The notes: generated by a model not told the origin, from the sequence alone. Positions 31,414-41,119 are shown, counted from the stretch's first letter. The stretch is 64,000 bases of DNA from DASWED01 sp036394995 (GCA_036394995.1 DASWED010000060.1:14438-78437); one strand, 5' to 3'. Program-made: numbers and translations.

Positions 31414-32556
31414 TCAGGTCAGGACGAGCAGGGGATGGCCCTTCGGCCCGAGGACCCGTGCGAACGCCTCCGCGTAGCGGGCCACGACGGCCTGGAGCGC
31501 GAACGGGGCGCAGGCCTCCCTGGCGGCCGTGCCCATGCGGGCGCGGGCCTTCGGGTCGGCCAGGAGGCGGCACGCCGCGTCGGCCAGGGCCTCGAGGTCG
31601 CCCGGGCGGACCAGCGCTCCCGTCTCGCCGCGCCGGACGATGTGCGACACCTCGCCCACGTCGAACGCCACCACCGGCACGCCGGCCAGCCCGGCCTCCA
31701 CCAGGACGCCGGGGGCGCCCTCGATCCGGCTGGTGGACAGCAGCAGGTCGGAGGCGGCGATGATGCGGTCGGCGTCGTCGCGCGAGCCCAGCACCAGGAT
31801 GCCGGGGCCGGCCGCCCCGGCGGCCCGTTCGACCGACTCGCGGAGCGGCCCGTCGCCGCACATCGCCAGCGAGACCGGCCCGAACCGGGACCGGATCAGC
31901 GCGAAGGCCTGGAGCGCGGCGCCGGGCTGCTTCTCGTCGGAGAGCCTTCCCACCCAGGCCAGCACCGGGTGTCCGGCGTCCGCGCCGATGGCCCGGCGCT
32001 GCTGTTCGCGTTCGGCCGGCGACAGTTCCGGGGGAGGCTTCCGGCTGGTGGGCACCACCTCGACCAGGGCCGGATCCACGCCGAACCGCTCCACCAGCTC
32101 GTCCCGGAGGCCGTCACTGACCGCGATGATCAGGGCGGCCCGACCGTACATCCTGGCCAGGAGTCGCTCGCCCAGGCCGCCGATGGCGTGGGTGATCTTG
32201 CGGTACACGATGGGAACGCGCCGGCGGGGGTCGGCCAGCGCAGCGTACTTCAGCGGCTCGCCGCCGTGGGCCACGACCAGGTCCGGGCGGAGCCGCTCCA
32301 GGCCGGCCCGCATCCGGGCCACGGCTCCCGGGTCCACGCCGGTCCGGGGCTCCAAGCGACCCGGGGAGCGGGCCCCGGGAACCACGCGGACGGGCACGGC
32401 CAGCGGGCCCTCGCCGGGGCCGAACAGCGGGAACAGCACGTTCCGCGATGCCGGCTGCAGCGCCTCGGCCAGCTGCGCGGCGAACACCTCCGCCCCGCGC
32501 CGCACGATGCGCGGGACGACGTGCAGGATCCGGGGACCGGCCGGCATCGCATCCAT
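31414..32556 (-). CDS. GT4-type glycosyltransferase
   Basis: A 380-residue GT-B glycosyltransferase. The N-terminal domain begins ILHVVPRIVRRGAEVFAAQLA; the C-terminal domain has WVGRLSDEKQPGAALQAF, and the E(x7)E-type donor motif SRIEGAPGVLVEAGLAGVP. Retaining GT4 enzymes use nucleotide sugars to build surface glycans or modify lipids. The start is ATG nine bases after TACGAT. The gene has its own promoter and a 40-base gap to the sulfatase-fold gene, so the two are neighbours rather than an overlapping operon. Donor and acceptor are unknown. Confidence 0.9.
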   Translation of the reverse strand: MDAMPAGPRILHVVPRIVRRGAEVFAAQLAEALQPASRNVLFPLFGPGEGPLAVPVRVVPGARSPGRLEPRTGVDPGAVARMRAGLERLRPDLVVAHGGEPLKYAALADPRRRVPIVYRKITHAIGGLGERLLARMYGRAALIIAVSDGLRDELVERFGVDPALVEVVPTSRKPPPELSPAEREQQRRAIGADAGHPVLAWVGRLSDEKQPGAALQAFALIRSRFGPVSLAMCGDGPLRESVERAAGAAGPGILVLGSRDDADRIIAASDLLLSTSRIEGAPGVLVEAGLAGVPVVAFDVGEVSHIVRRGETGALVRPGDLEALADAACRLLADPKARARMGTAAREACAPFALQAVVARYAEAFARVLGPKGHPLLVLT

Positions 32557-32565
32557 CGACGGGGC

Positions 32566-32571
32566 ATCGTA
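32566..32571 (-). promoter_or_regulatory. -10 element of leaderless promoter (GT4 gene)
   Basis: TACGAT on the minus strand, ending nine bases before the ATG. Confidence 0.45.
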
Positions 32572-32649
32572 CGGGAGCGGGCCCGGGGACCTCCGGCTCT
32601 CGCGCGCACCGAACGGCCGGGTTCCTCGTCCGACCGAACAAGCACCTGC

Positions 32650-34065
32650 TCAGCGTGAGAAGCCCGGGGCGGTGATCGCCGGGGGCCAGCCGATGTTGTC
32701 GGCCGGCGGGCTCGGGGGCAGGGGGCCGGGATTCAGCGGGGGGAGCGGGTCGGGTGCCAGCAGCTTCTTCGTGGGGCGGTGGAAGTCGAAGACGTGCTCG
32801 AAGTTGTGGGTGTTCCGTACCCGGTCGGTCAGGTGGTCGAGGTCGAAGTTGTCGGCGATGAACCTGTTCGGCGAGGAGAACTCCCCGACCTCGTGGTCGA
32901 TCATGCCGCGGTTGGCCCAGGGGGAGATCACCAGCATCGGAACGCGGACCCCGAGCCCCAGCGCGTCGACCCTGGGTGGCTCGACGGAGTCGTACGTGCC
33001 TCCCCATTCGTCCCACGTGACGAAGATCGCGGTGGAGCGCCACATCGGGCTGCGCATGATCGCGTTGATCACCTGCGTCGCCCAGTTCTGCGCCCAGATG
33101 GTCGAGTACGGGGGATGGTCGGACAGCTCGTAGCGCGGCGTCACCCACGTCACCGACGGCAACCGGTTCGCCTTGATGTCGCGAACCAGGACATCGACGT
33201 CGCGAATGTGGTCGTCCCACAGCTCGGTGTTGAACACGCCGTCGATCGCCGTGTAGGCGTTCCAGATGTAGCCGGTCTCCCGCTCGTTCGCGGCGTAGAA
33301 GGCCCAGTCGACGTGCTTGCGCGAGAGCTGCTGGCCCTGCGTGTCGAACGTGAAGCACGGGCGGGTGTCGTCTGTTCCCGGCACGATCTTGCCGGTCTCG
33401 TAGTCCTGGATGACGACCTTCGCTCCCTCGGGTGCATCGCATCCCCACGTCTTCGCGAGCCCCCGGTCCCTCCGGGATTTCAGCATCTGCGGGGTCTGCT
33501 CGGGGTTGTCGAACGCTCCGCCCGAGGTGCCCGCGATCATGTACAGGTGGTTGGGGTACGACGCGCTGTTGGCCGAGGCGAAGAACCGGTCGCACAGGAC
33601 GAAGTTCTCCGCCCAGTGCCACCAGTTCGCCATGGTGTCGCGCTCGTGCAGCGACATGGCGAAGTCGACGGCCGGGACATTGTCCTTCGTGTACATCGCG
33701 AAGCCGTCCATCCTGCCGCCGTGCACGTCGATCAGCGCCGCGGCCCGATCGTGGGGGAGGTCGCCCGGTAGCCACTCCGGCGCCGTGATGAGCGGCACCT
33801 CCTTGCCGGCCACGACGCCCACCCTCGTCCCGTCCGACACGCCGGGGTAGGCCCCGAACAGGTGATTGAACGATCGGTTCTCGAGCATCAGGTACACCAC
33901 GTGCTTCACGGGCCACCTGGTGTCGACCCCCGCGGGACTCGGCCTCCGCTCGCCGTTCGACAGCAGCTCGCTGATCCCGAACGCGCCGGCGCCGGTCGCG
34001 GCGACCGCGCCCCCTGCGATCGCCGCGCGCTTCAGGAACCTCCGTCGGGAGACGCGGTGGGACAT
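32650..34065 (-). CDS. Tat-exported phosphoesterase (phospholipase C / AcpA family)
   Basis: A 471-residue secreted enzyme. The twin-arginine signal SRRRFLK (residues 6-12) is followed by an Ala/Gly-rich h-region. The phosphoesterase domain starts at HVVYLMLENRSFNHLFGAYP, with the Glu-Asn metal site, and later has IFVTWDEWGGTYD, the second metal site. The family includes phosphatidylcholine phospholipases C and acid phosphatases. The C-terminus is Pro-rich (PDPLPPLNPGPLPPSPP). ATG eight bases after TAGGGT (leaderless). It is divergent from the epimerase. Confidence 0.9.
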   Translation of the reverse strand: MSHRVSRRRFLKRAAIAGGAVAATGAGAFGISELLSNGERRPSPAGVDTRWPVKHVVYLMLENRSFNHLFGAYPGVSDGTRVGVVAGKEVPLITAPEWLPGDLPHDRAAALIDVHGGRMDGFAMYTKDNVPAVDFAMSLHERDTMANWWHWAENFVLCDRFFASANSASYPNHLYMIAGTSGGAFDNPEQTPQMLKSRRDRGLAKTWGCDAPEGAKVVIQDYETGKIVPGTDDTRPCFTFDTQGQQLSRKHVDWAFYAANERETGYIWNAYTAIDGVFNTELWDDHIRDVDVLVRDIKANRLPSVTWVTPRYELSDHPPYSTIWAQNWATQVINAIMRSPMWRSTAIFVTWDEWGGTYDSVEPPRVDALGLGVRVPMLVISPWANRGMIDHEVGEFSSPNRFIADNFDLDHLTDRVRNTHNFEHVFDFHRPTKKLLAPDPLPPLNPGPLPPSPPADNIGWPPAITAPGFSR

Positions 34066-34073
34066 CCGCCCGG

Positions 34074-34079
34074 ACCCTA
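34074..34079 (-). promoter_or_regulatory. -10 element of leaderless promoter (phosphoesterase gene)
   Basis: TAGGGT on the minus strand, ending eight bases before the ATG. Confidence 0.5.
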
Positions 34080-34121
34080 GCAGCGTCCCGGGCCCGGAAT
34101 GGCAACCGGAACGCGCCCCGG

Positions 34122-34127
34122 TATCCT
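34122..34127 (+). promoter_or_regulatory. -10 element of leaderless promoter (epimerase gene)
   Basis: TATCCT ending ten bases before the ATG at 34138. Confidence 0.45.
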
Positions 34128-34137
34128 GCCCGCTCCG

Positions 34138-35070
34138 ATGCCGCGATCCCCGATCACCCGCGTCCTGATCACCGGCGGTGCCGGGTTCGTGGGCTCGAAC
34201 CTGGCCCGCGACCTCATCGCCGACGGCGTGGAGGTCCGGATCTTCGACGACCTCTCCGCCGCGCGCGACCGCTACGTCCGGGGCCTGGGCGTGGACCTCC
34301 GCCACGGTTCGGTCACCGATCCCGCGGCCACGCGGCGCGCCGTGAAGGGCGTCGATGCCGTCGTGCACCTCGCGGCGATGTCGGGGGTCGGGCCGTCCGT
34401 CGAACATCCCGACCGGGACTTCGCCATCAACGTCCAGGGCACGTTCCACGTCCTCGACGCGGCTCGCCGAACCGGCGTCCGCCGGGTGGTGTTCGCTTCC
34501 TCCGGCGCCGTCCTGGCCGGGGCCAGGCCGCCACTGCACGAGGCCATCGTTCCCCAGGTCCTCGCTCCCTACGGCGCGTCGAAGCTGTACGGCGAGGCCG
34601 CCCTCCAGGCGTTCCAGTCGGTGTACGGGTTCACCGGGGTGGCTCTGCGTTTCTCGAACGTGTACGGGCCGAACTGCGACCACAAGCGGAGCGTGGTGGC
34701 CGAGTTCCTGCGCCGGGCCGCGGCCGGCAAGCCCCTCGTGATCTACGGCAGCGGCCGGCAGACCCGGGACTTCCTGCACGTGGACGACGTGTCCCGCGCC
34801 GTGCGGATAGCGCTGCGCTCACCGTCGTCGGGCGCGTTCCAGCTGGGGACCGGCGTGGAGACGTCGGTCGTCCGCCTGGCCAACCTGGTCCGGAAGGTCG
34901 CCGGCCGGGATCTCTCCATCGAACGCCGCCCCTCCCGCCCCGGCGAGGCCGCCCGGAACTACGTGGACCCTTCGAAGGCCCGGGCCGTGCTCCGGTGGGA
35001 GGCCCGGATCGGGCTCCCGGACGGGCTCGCGTCCACCTACCGCTGGATCACGGACCGCCGGGGTCCGTAG
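34138..35070 (+). CDS. NAD-dependent epimerase/dehydratase (extended SDR, GalE-like)
   Basis: A 310-residue extended short-chain dehydrogenase. NAD-binding ITGGAGFVGSNLA at residues 10-22, catalytic Ser in VFASSGAVLAG, and YGASK with the catalytic Tyr and Lys. RDFLHVDDVSRAV is the usual nucleotide-sugar epimerase segment. It probably converts a UDP- or dTDP-sugar for cell-surface polysaccharide. ATG ten bases after TATCCT. The divergent phosphoesterase and the nearby glycosyltransferase form a surface-glycan-like cluster, inserted between prs and rplY of the conserved core. Confidence 0.92.
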   Translation: MPRSPITRVLITGGAGFVGSNLARDLIADGVEVRIFDDLSAARDRYVRGLGVDLRHGSVTDPAATRRAVKGVDAVVHLAAMSGVGPSVEHPDRDFAINVQGTFHVLDAARRTGVRRVVFASSGAVLAGARPPLHEAIVPQVLAPYGASKLYGEAALQAFQSVYGFTGVALRFSNVYGPNCDHKRSVVAEFLRRAAAGKPLVIYGSGRQTRDFLHVDDVSRAVRIALRSPSSGAFQLGTGVETSVVRLANLVRKVAGRDLSIERRPSRPGEAARNYVDPSKARAVLRWEARIGLPDGLASTYRWITDRRGP

Positions 35071-35109
35071 GCCGAATCGGAGAGAGAGTCGTCGACCCGC
35101 CGTCCTGCG

Positions 35110-35115
35110 TACAAT
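35110..35115 (+). promoter_or_regulatory. -10 element of the rplY promoter (leadered)
   Basis: TACAAT about 60 bases before the ATG. Unlike the leaderless genes, rplY has a proper GAGGAAGGT Shine-Dalgarno, giving a short 5' leader. Confidence 0.5.
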
Positions 35116-35176
35116 CGACGGCGGTCCTGTGGTCGCCGGACCGCCCCATTTCGCGAGCACGAGGAAGGTCGCCGTC

Positions 35177-35890
35177 ATGGAGAGGAAGCTGAAGGCCGAG
35201 GAGCGCCAGCCCGACGGCAAGGGCGCCGCCCGGAAGCTGCGGGCCGAGGGGAAGGTCCCCGGCGTGGTGTACGGGCATGCCATGGATCCCGTCGCGGTGG
35301 CCGTGGACGCGCGCGACCTGTACCACATCCTCCACACCGACGCCGGGGCGAACGTCCTGATCGACCTCCACGTGGGCTCGGACCAGCACCTCACGCTGCC
35401 CCGCGAGATCCAGCGCGACAACATCCGGGGCGTGTTCACCCACGTCGACTTCCTGGCCGTGCGGCGTGACGAGGTCATCACCGTGGACGTCCCGGTGGAC
35501 CTCATCGGCGAGTCGCACGGCGTGAAGGAGGGCGGCGTCGTCGAGCACCACCTGTGGGAGGTCAAGCTGGAGTGCTTCCCCACCAACGTGCCGGAACGCA
35601 TCGAGGCCGACATCTCGGCGCTCGGCATCGGCGAGGGCCTGAAGGCCGGGGACCTGAAGATCCCGGAGGGCGTCACGCTGGTCACCGACCCCGAGGCGAG
35701 CATCATGGCCGTCGTCCCGCCGCCGATCCTCCGGCTCGAGGAGGAGGAGGCCGCGGCCGCCGAGGCCGAGGAGGTCGAGGGCGCCGAGGCCGAGGCCGAG
35801 GGCGAGGGAGCCACCGGCGAGGAAGCCGCCCAGCACGCGCAGGGCGAGGGCGACCAGGGCGGCGCCGGTGGCGCCGGCGACGAGTCCTGA
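35177..35890 (+). CDS. rplY: Large-subunit ribosomal protein bL25, long (CTC) form
   Basis: A 237-residue two-domain bL25/Ctc protein. The N-terminal 5S-rRNA-binding domain covers residues 1-95 (KGAARKLRAEGKVPGVVYGH) and the C-terminal beta domain 100-185 (TVDVPVDLIGESHGVKEGGVV). A long acidic Glu/Ala/Gly tail closes it. It binds 5S rRNA in the large subunit. ATG is chosen because GAGGAAGGT lies seven bases upstream; a 16-codon longer frame is rejected. pth follows after 30 bases. Confidence 0.95.
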   Translation: MERKLKAEERQPDGKGAARKLRAEGKVPGVVYGHAMDPVAVAVDARDLYHILHTDAGANVLIDLHVGSDQHLTLPREIQRDNIRGVFTHVDFLAVRRDEVITVDVPVDLIGESHGVKEGGVVEHHLWEVKLECFPTNVPERIEADISALGIGEGLKAGDLKIPEGVTLVTDPEASIMAVVPPPILRLEEEEAAAAEAEEVEGAEAEAEGEGATGEEAAQHAQGEGDQGGAGGAGDES

Positions 35891-35920
35891 CCCGCCGATG
35901 GGTCGTCCGCAGCGGCGCCG

Positions 35921-36499
35921 ATGACCTGGCTGGTCGCTGGCCTGGGGAACCCCGGCGAGGAGCACGCGAAGACCCGGCACAACGTCGGGGCCATGGTCGT
36001 GGACCTCCTGGCCGGCCGGTCCGGTGAGAGGTTCCGCAAGCTGCGGTTCATTCCCGTGGAACAGGCCGACGTCAAGGAGGGCCCCGAGAAGGTCATCCTG
36101 GCCCGGTCCACGCAGTTCATGAACGTGTCCGGGCCGGGGTTCGCCGGGCTGGCCAAGAAGATGCACCTCTCGCCCCACCAGGTGATCGCCGTCCACGACG
36201 AGATCGACCTGCCCTTCGGCCGCCTCCAGATCAAGCGGGGCGGTTCGACGGCCGGCCACCATGGCCTGGACTCCCTGGTGGAGGGGTTCCGTTCGCCGGA
36301 CTTCTTCCGGGTCCGGGTGGGCGTGGGGCGTCCGCCCGGCCGGCAGGACCCCGCGGACTACGTCCTGGAGCCGTTCTCGAAGAAGGAGCAGCCCGAGGTG
36401 GCCGTCCTGGTCGAGGACGCGGCCGACGCCGTGCTCATGCTGATCCGCGACGGCCTGAACGACACCCAGGAGCGCTTCAACCGCGGTCCCCGCCGGTAG
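35921..36499 (+). CDS. pth: Peptidyl-tRNA hydrolase
   Basis: A 192-residue Pth. VAGLGNPGEEHAKTRHNVG contains the catalytic His (H20 in RHNVG), FMNVSG binds the peptidyl moiety, and HDEIDLPFGRLQIKRGGSTAGHHGLDS is the signature. It recycles peptidyl-tRNA released from ribosomes. Length is normal. The rplY-pth pair is conserved across Actinomycetota and Firmicutes. Confidence 0.96.
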   Translation: MTWLVAGLGNPGEEHAKTRHNVGAMVVDLLAGRSGERFRKLRFIPVEQADVKEGPEKVILARSTQFMNVSGPGFAGLAKKMHLSPHQVIAVHDEIDLPFGRLQIKRGGSTAGHHGLDSLVEGFRSPDFFRVRVGVGRPPGRQDPADYVLEPFSKKEQPEVAVLVEDAADAVLMLIRDGLNDTQERFNRGPRR

Positions 36500-36520
36500 G
36501 CCCCCGACGGCCGCCCGTCG

Positions 36521-38707
36521 TTACCCGCGCTCGGTGTCGCCGTCGGCTCCCACGAGCGCGGGCTGTGGGGCCACCGGGGCCTGCTCCACCCGGACCCTCG
36601 GCAGAGCCCGGCCGAGCCACCCGGGCATCCACCAGTTCACGTCGCCCAGCAGCTCCATGACCGAGGGCACCAGCACCATGCGGACCAGCGTGGCGTCCAC
36701 CAGGATCGCCACCGCGAGCCCCAGCCCGATCTCCTTGACCTGGCGGATGTCGAAGCCCACGACGAACGAGAGGAACACCGCGATCATGACCAGGGCCGCC
36801 GCCGTGATGAGCCGCCCGGTCGTGGCCACGCCGTTCGCGACGGAGCGGGCGTTGTCGCCGGTCCGGACGTACTCCTCCCTGATCCTCGACAACAGGAAGA
36901 TCTCGTAGTCCATGGACAGGCCGAACAGGATCGTGAACATCATCATGGGGATCCAGGACTCGATCGGCCCGGTGTGCGACAGGCCGAACAGCGACTGGCC
37001 CCACCCCCACTGGAACACCGCGACCAGCACGCCGTAGGCGGCGCCGATCGACAGCAGGTTCATGACCGCGGCCTTCAGCGGCACCACCACGGAGCGGAAC
37101 ACCACCATCAGCAGCAGGAACGCCAGGGCGATGACCACGGCGATCATGACCGGCATCCGCCTCCCGATGGTCGCCGCGAAGTCCACGAAGATCGCGGTGA
37201 ACCCGCCCACGTACACGGTGGTCCCCGACCCCGCCGTGGCCTGGGGGACGACGTCGTCCCGGAGCCGGTGCACCAGCTGGTCCGTGGCCTGGTCCTGCGG
37301 CGCGGATCCCGGGTACACCGTGATGATCGCGGTGTCCCCCTTGGGGTTCGGGATCACCGGCGAGACCGCGGCGACGTCCTCGGTCGACGCCAGGGTCCGG
37401 TCGAGCCGCTGCAGCATCGCCATGTCCTGGGGCCCCCGGATCTCCGCGGCCAGCAGCAGGGGGCCGTTGAACCCCGGACCGAACCCCTCGGACAGCAGCT
37501 GGTAGGCCCGGTGGGTGGTGAGCGAGCCCGGCTCGTTCCCGGCGTCGGCCGCGCCGAGGCGGATCGAGAACAGCGGGATGGCCAGCGTCAGCACGGCGAC
37601 CAGGCCCGCCAGCCCGGTGACCACGGGACGGCGCTGCACCATCCGACTCCACCGGAACCAGAAGCCCGTCCCGGTGGTGTCCTTCTTGCCGAAGATCGGG
37701 ACGTGCAGCTTGTCGATGTTCCGGCCGGTGAACCCGAGCACGGCCGGGAGCAGCGTGAGCGCCGCGAGCATCGTGACGAACACCACCGCGGCGCAGCCGA
37801 TGGCGAGCCCCTGCAGGAAGGTGAAGCCCATCAGCAGCATGCCCAGGAACGAGATCACCACCACGGTCCCGGCGAACAGCACGGCCCGGCCGGCCGTGGC
37901 CATGGCTCGCAGGACGGCCCCCTCGGGATCGAGTCCCTCCCGCAGTCCCTGCCGGTACCGCGAGACGATGAACAGCGCGTAGTCGATCCCGACGCCGAGG
38001 CCGATCATCGCGGCGACCTCGGTGGTGAAGTCGGGCACCGACAGGAAGTTCGCGAAGAGCAGGATGAGGGCGAGCCCGATCCCGATGCCGAACAGGGCGG
38101 TCATGACGGGAAGCCCCATCGCCAGCAGCGACCCGAACGCGATCAGCAGGATGATCATCGCCGCGATCAACGCCACCCCGGTGGACTGCCCCGGCGGTTC
38201 GAACTGCGCGTTCTCGATGACCGGCCCCCCCCACTCGATCTGCAGGCCGGGTCCGTCGACCCGGTCGCCGAGGCCCTCGATCCGGTCCACCACGTCCTTC
38301 GGCACCTTGTTGGCCTTCACGTCGAACCGGACGTCAGCGAAGGCGATGTCACCGTCCCTGGAGACCTGGCGGACGTTCCCGGGCGCGTACGGATCGACCA
38401 CGCCCTCGACGTGACGGACCTTCTGGAGCTCGGCGAACAGGCCCTGCATCTTCGTGCGCACGCCGGGGTCGGCCACGCCGGCGTCGGCCTTGAACACGAG
38501 CTGCGCGGTGTCGCCGGACACCTGGGGGAACCGGTCGTTCAGGAGGTCGAAGGCCTTCTGCGAGTCGGCCCCCGGAAGCGAGAAGTCACTGGCGTAGTCC
38601 CCGCCCAGGCTCGAGGCGGCGAACTGCGCCCCGAACAGCGCCACGATCCAGATGACGAGCGTCAACCACCGCCGGTGGTAGCACCACCGGGCCACCCGCT
38701 GCAGCAT
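36521..38707 (-). CDS. MmpL/RND-family transporter
   Basis: A 728-residue MMPL protein with 11-12 TM helices in two repeats, each TM1 followed by a large periplasmic loop (residues 40-190 and about 385-520). Conserved GLGVGIDYALFIVSRYRQ (about 240) and FGLSMDYEIFLLSRIREE (about 620) carry the proton-relay Asp-Tyr pairs. MmpL proteins export lipids or drugs. No regulator is coded nearby. GGAGGAGGG lies seven bases before the ATG. It is convergent with pth. Confidence 0.94.
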   Translation of the reverse strand: MLQRVARWCYHRRWLTLVIWIVALFGAQFAASSLGGDYASDFSLPGADSQKAFDLLNDRFPQVSGDTAQLVFKADAGVADPGVRTKMQGLFAELQKVRHVEGVVDPYAPGNVRQVSRDGDIAFADVRFDVKANKVPKDVVDRIEGLGDRVDGPGLQIEWGGPVIENAQFEPPGQSTGVALIAAMIILLIAFGSLLAMGLPVMTALFGIGIGLALILLFANFLSVPDFTTEVAAMIGLGVGIDYALFIVSRYRQGLREGLDPEGAVLRAMATAGRAVLFAGTVVVISFLGMLLMGFTFLQGLAIGCAAVVFVTMLAALTLLPAVLGFTGRNIDKLHVPIFGKKDTTGTGFWFRWSRMVQRRPVVTGLAGLVAVLTLAIPLFSIRLGAADAGNEPGSLTTHRAYQLLSEGFGPGFNGPLLLAAEIRGPQDMAMLQRLDRTLASTEDVAAVSPVIPNPKGDTAIITVYPGSAPQDQATDQLVHRLRDDVVPQATAGSGTTVYVGGFTAIFVDFAATIGRRMPVMIAVVIALAFLLLMVVFRSVVVPLKAAVMNLLSIGAAYGVLVAVFQWGWGQSLFGLSHTGPIESWIPMMMFTILFGLSMDYEIFLLSRIREEYVRTGDNARSVANGVATTGRLITAAALVMIAVFLSFVVGFDIRQVKEIGLGLAVAILVDATLVRMVLVPSVMELLGDVNWWMPGWLGRALPRVRVEQAPVAPQPALVGADGDTERG

Positions 38708-39165
38708 GTGCGTCCCTCCTCCGCCCGCCGTCCCCTCACCGGCGGTTCCCGTCTCGCTCGGATTGATTCCCTCAACCCTACATGCGGTCGCGATTTTGGC
38801 TCACGGCGTTGGGATCAACCGAACGTCACCACCCGGACCGAACGTGAGGTCCCGGCGCTTCCGTTGGCACATGCTTCCTCCTTCGATCGAGGGACGAGAC
38901 GTGAAGCTTCCGGCACCCGAACGGGTCCATCAAATCGTCCGAACGGGGAACATGCCGCCGGGCGCGTCCGAAGGCTCCGGCGAGGGGTCTCCGACGTGTT
39001 GGTGGCGAGAGGCCCCGAGCTGGAGCGGTTGGCCGCGTTTCGTCCGTCACGCTGGGGGTCTTCAGGCCCTGATCCGAGCGTTCGCGCCGGGTCAGGCTGT
39101 CCCCATCGGGCGACCACGGGGTCGAAAGCCGGGGTGGGGCGGGAGCGGCGAGCAAGGAGAGAGCC
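38708..39165. other. 458-bp divergent spacer between MmpL and multicopper oxidase
   Basis: No convincing gene. It should hold the promoters of both flanking genes. Near 38990-39040, in the plus frame, a stretch reading LVARGPELERLAAF resembles the start of ATPase-LuxR-type regulators (typically LVGRxxELxxL), but no Walker A follows; it may be a decayed remnant or chance. AAGGAG at 39154-39159 belongs to the oxidase. Confidence 0.4.
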
Positions 39166-40968
39166 ATGCTCACGCTTCGCCGAGATGGACATCGGACCGG
39201 TCGTTCGAGACGGCTCGCGGCTCGAGCGGTGATCGGGGCGACGGCCCTGACGGTCGCCGTCGGGGTCACCGCGCTCCCGCAGGCCCGGGGGGAGCCTGCA
39301 GCGCTCCTCTCCGCCGTCGCCCATCCGAAGTTCGTCCAGCCGCTGCCGAATCCGCTGGCCCCGGGGTTCGTCTGGACCCAGGATCCCGGGTCCCCGAACC
39401 ACTACGAGATCGGTGCCTACCAGGTGCGGCAGAGCGTCCTCGGGCCGGGGTTCCCGGACACCACGGTGTGGGGCTACGGCAACAACCTCGATCGGACCCA
39501 GCCCGCGACATACCCGGGACGCACGTTCCAGGTGCAGAAGGGCACGCCCATCACGGTCACCTGGACGAACAACCTGATCGACGCGGAGGGAACGCCCCTG
39601 CCACCACTGACGACGCCGGACCCGTCCGTGGAGCACGCGATGACGACCACGGGCGTTCCGCTCGTCGCGCACGTGCACGGGGGCCACACGGAATCGGTCA
39701 GCGACGGGCTCCCGGATTTCTGGTTCACGCCCGGCTACAGGGAGGTCGGCCCGCTGTTCACGTCAGGCCACCGGCTGGACCGGGGTGACCCGTACGTGTA
39801 CGCGAACGACCAGCAGGCGGGCACCCTCTGGTACCACGACCACGCCCTGGGGTACACGCGACAGAACGTGTACGCGGGGCTCGCCGGTTTCTACCTGGTT
39901 CGGGACCAGACCGATACGGGGCTCGCCGGCAACCCCCTGGGGCTGCCGGCGTATCCGTACGAGGTGCCCATCGTGATCCAGGACCGGATGTTCACCTCCG
40001 ACGGCCAGCTGTCCTACCCGAACGGCGGGGCCATCGCCGGAGTGACCGACGACAGCATCCTGCCGGAGATGTTCGGCGACTTCATCGTGGTGAACGGCAC
40101 GACGTGGCCCTACCTGAACGTCGAGCCCAGGAAGTACCGTCTGCGGCTGCTCAACGGCTCGGACTCCCGTTTCTACACGTTCTCGCTGGCCACGGGGAGC
40201 GGGGGGAGCGGGCCGGCCTTCTCCCAGATCGGGACCGACGACGCCCTCCTGTACGCCCCCGTGACGCGGCAGCACATCACGCTGGGGCCGGGCGAGCGCG
40301 CCGATGTCATCGTCGACTTCAGCGGCCTCAACGGACGGAACCTCGTCATGCGGAACACCGCCAAGACGCCGTACCCGATGGGTTCCTCGCCGGATCCCAG
40401 GACCACCGGCCGGATCATGCAGTTCCGGGTTGGGACGGCCGTGACAGTCCCGGATCCGCCGCTCCCCGCCACGCTTCGTCCGGCGCCGATCGCGAGGCTG
40501 ACACCTACTCCGGGCGCGCCCGTTCGCAAGCTGCTGCTGTACGAGGGCGAGGACGAGTACGGGCGGATCCTTCCGATGCTGGGAACGGCGGCGGGCGGCG
40601 CGATGGGATTCCGAGACCCGATCACCGAGACCCCGGCACTCGGGTCCACCGAGGTCTGGGAGTTCTACAACACGACGGAGGACGCCCATCCGATCCACCT
40701 GCACCTGGTGAGCTTCCAGATCCTGTCGCGACAGAGGTTCTCCGCGACGCAGGACCCGGTCACCGGGGCTCTCACGAACGTCAGGCTGCGCGGCTCTCCC
40801 AGGCCACCGGCGCCCGGCGAGAGGGGATGGAAGGACACGGCCCAGATGTTCCCCGGCGAGGTCACCCGGATCATCGCGACGTTCGACCGGCCGGGCCTGT
40901 ATGTCTGGCACTGCCACATCCTGTCTCACGAGGAGCACGACATGATGCGCCCGTTCCGGGTCATCTGA
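39166..40968 (+). CDS. Multicopper oxidase, secreted, full length
   Basis: A 600-residue three-domain laccase-type oxidase. An N-terminal Arg-rich signal (RSRRLAARAVIG, possibly Tat) ends near ARG at residue 42. The four copper motifs are HVHGGH, LWYHDHALGYTR, HPIHLHLVSFQ and HCHILSHEEHDMM. It resembles CotA/bilirubin-oxidase-like enzymes. It oxidises phenolics, bilirubin-like compounds or metals with oxygen, outside the cell. Another multicopper oxidase ends at base 690 and a cupredoxin lipoprotein lies at 11823, so copper enzymes are prominent here. Confidence 0.95.
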   Translation: MLTLRRDGHRTGRSRRLAARAVIGATALTVAVGVTALPQARGEPAALLSAVAHPKFVQPLPNPLAPGFVWTQDPGSPNHYEIGAYQVRQSVLGPGFPDTTVWGYGNNLDRTQPATYPGRTFQVQKGTPITVTWTNNLIDAEGTPLPPLTTPDPSVEHAMTTTGVPLVAHVHGGHTESVSDGLPDFWFTPGYREVGPLFTSGHRLDRGDPYVYANDQQAGTLWYHDHALGYTRQNVYAGLAGFYLVRDQTDTGLAGNPLGLPAYPYEVPIVIQDRMFTSDGQLSYPNGGAIAGVTDDSILPEMFGDFIVVNGTTWPYLNVEPRKYRLRLLNGSDSRFYTFSLATGSGGSGPAFSQIGTDDALLYAPVTRQHITLGPGERADVIVDFSGLNGRNLVMRNTAKTPYPMGSSPDPRTTGRIMQFRVGTAVTVPDPPLPATLRPAPIARLTPTPGAPVRKLLLYEGEDEYGRILPMLGTAAGGAMGFRDPITETPALGSTEVWEFYNTTEDAHPIHLHLVSFQILSRQRFSATQDPVTGALTNVRLRGSPRPPAPGERGWKDTAQMFPGEVTRIIATFDRPGLYVWHCHILSHEEHDMMRPFRVI

Positions 40969-41000
40969 TCTCGAACGGCACCGGCCACGGGCCGCCTTCG

Positions 41001-41092
41001 TAGAATGGGACGGCGGCCCTGGACCGGGGCCGCGCGCGTCGATTCGAAGACCCAAGCAGGTCAGAGGCCTGGAACTTTCGTCCCGGGCCTCT
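41001..41092 (+). promoter_or_regulatory. mfd promoter and hairpin-bearing leader
   Basis: TAGAAT (41001-41006) predicts a start near 41013 and a leader of about 107 bases. In it, AGAGGCCTGG (41063-41072) pairs with CCGGGCCTCT (41083-41092), a ten-pair stem with a ten-base loop. There is no U-tract, so attenuation is uncertain. Confidence 0.4.
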
Positions 41093-41119
41093 TCGTGCTG
41101 TTCGAGGTGCCGGAACACC

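Noticed and set aside
38990..39165. Possible ATPase-LuxR regulator remnant (LVARGPELERLAAF)
   Set aside because: The match is about 14 residues, no Walker A follows, and composition changes at once; chance similarity is likely.
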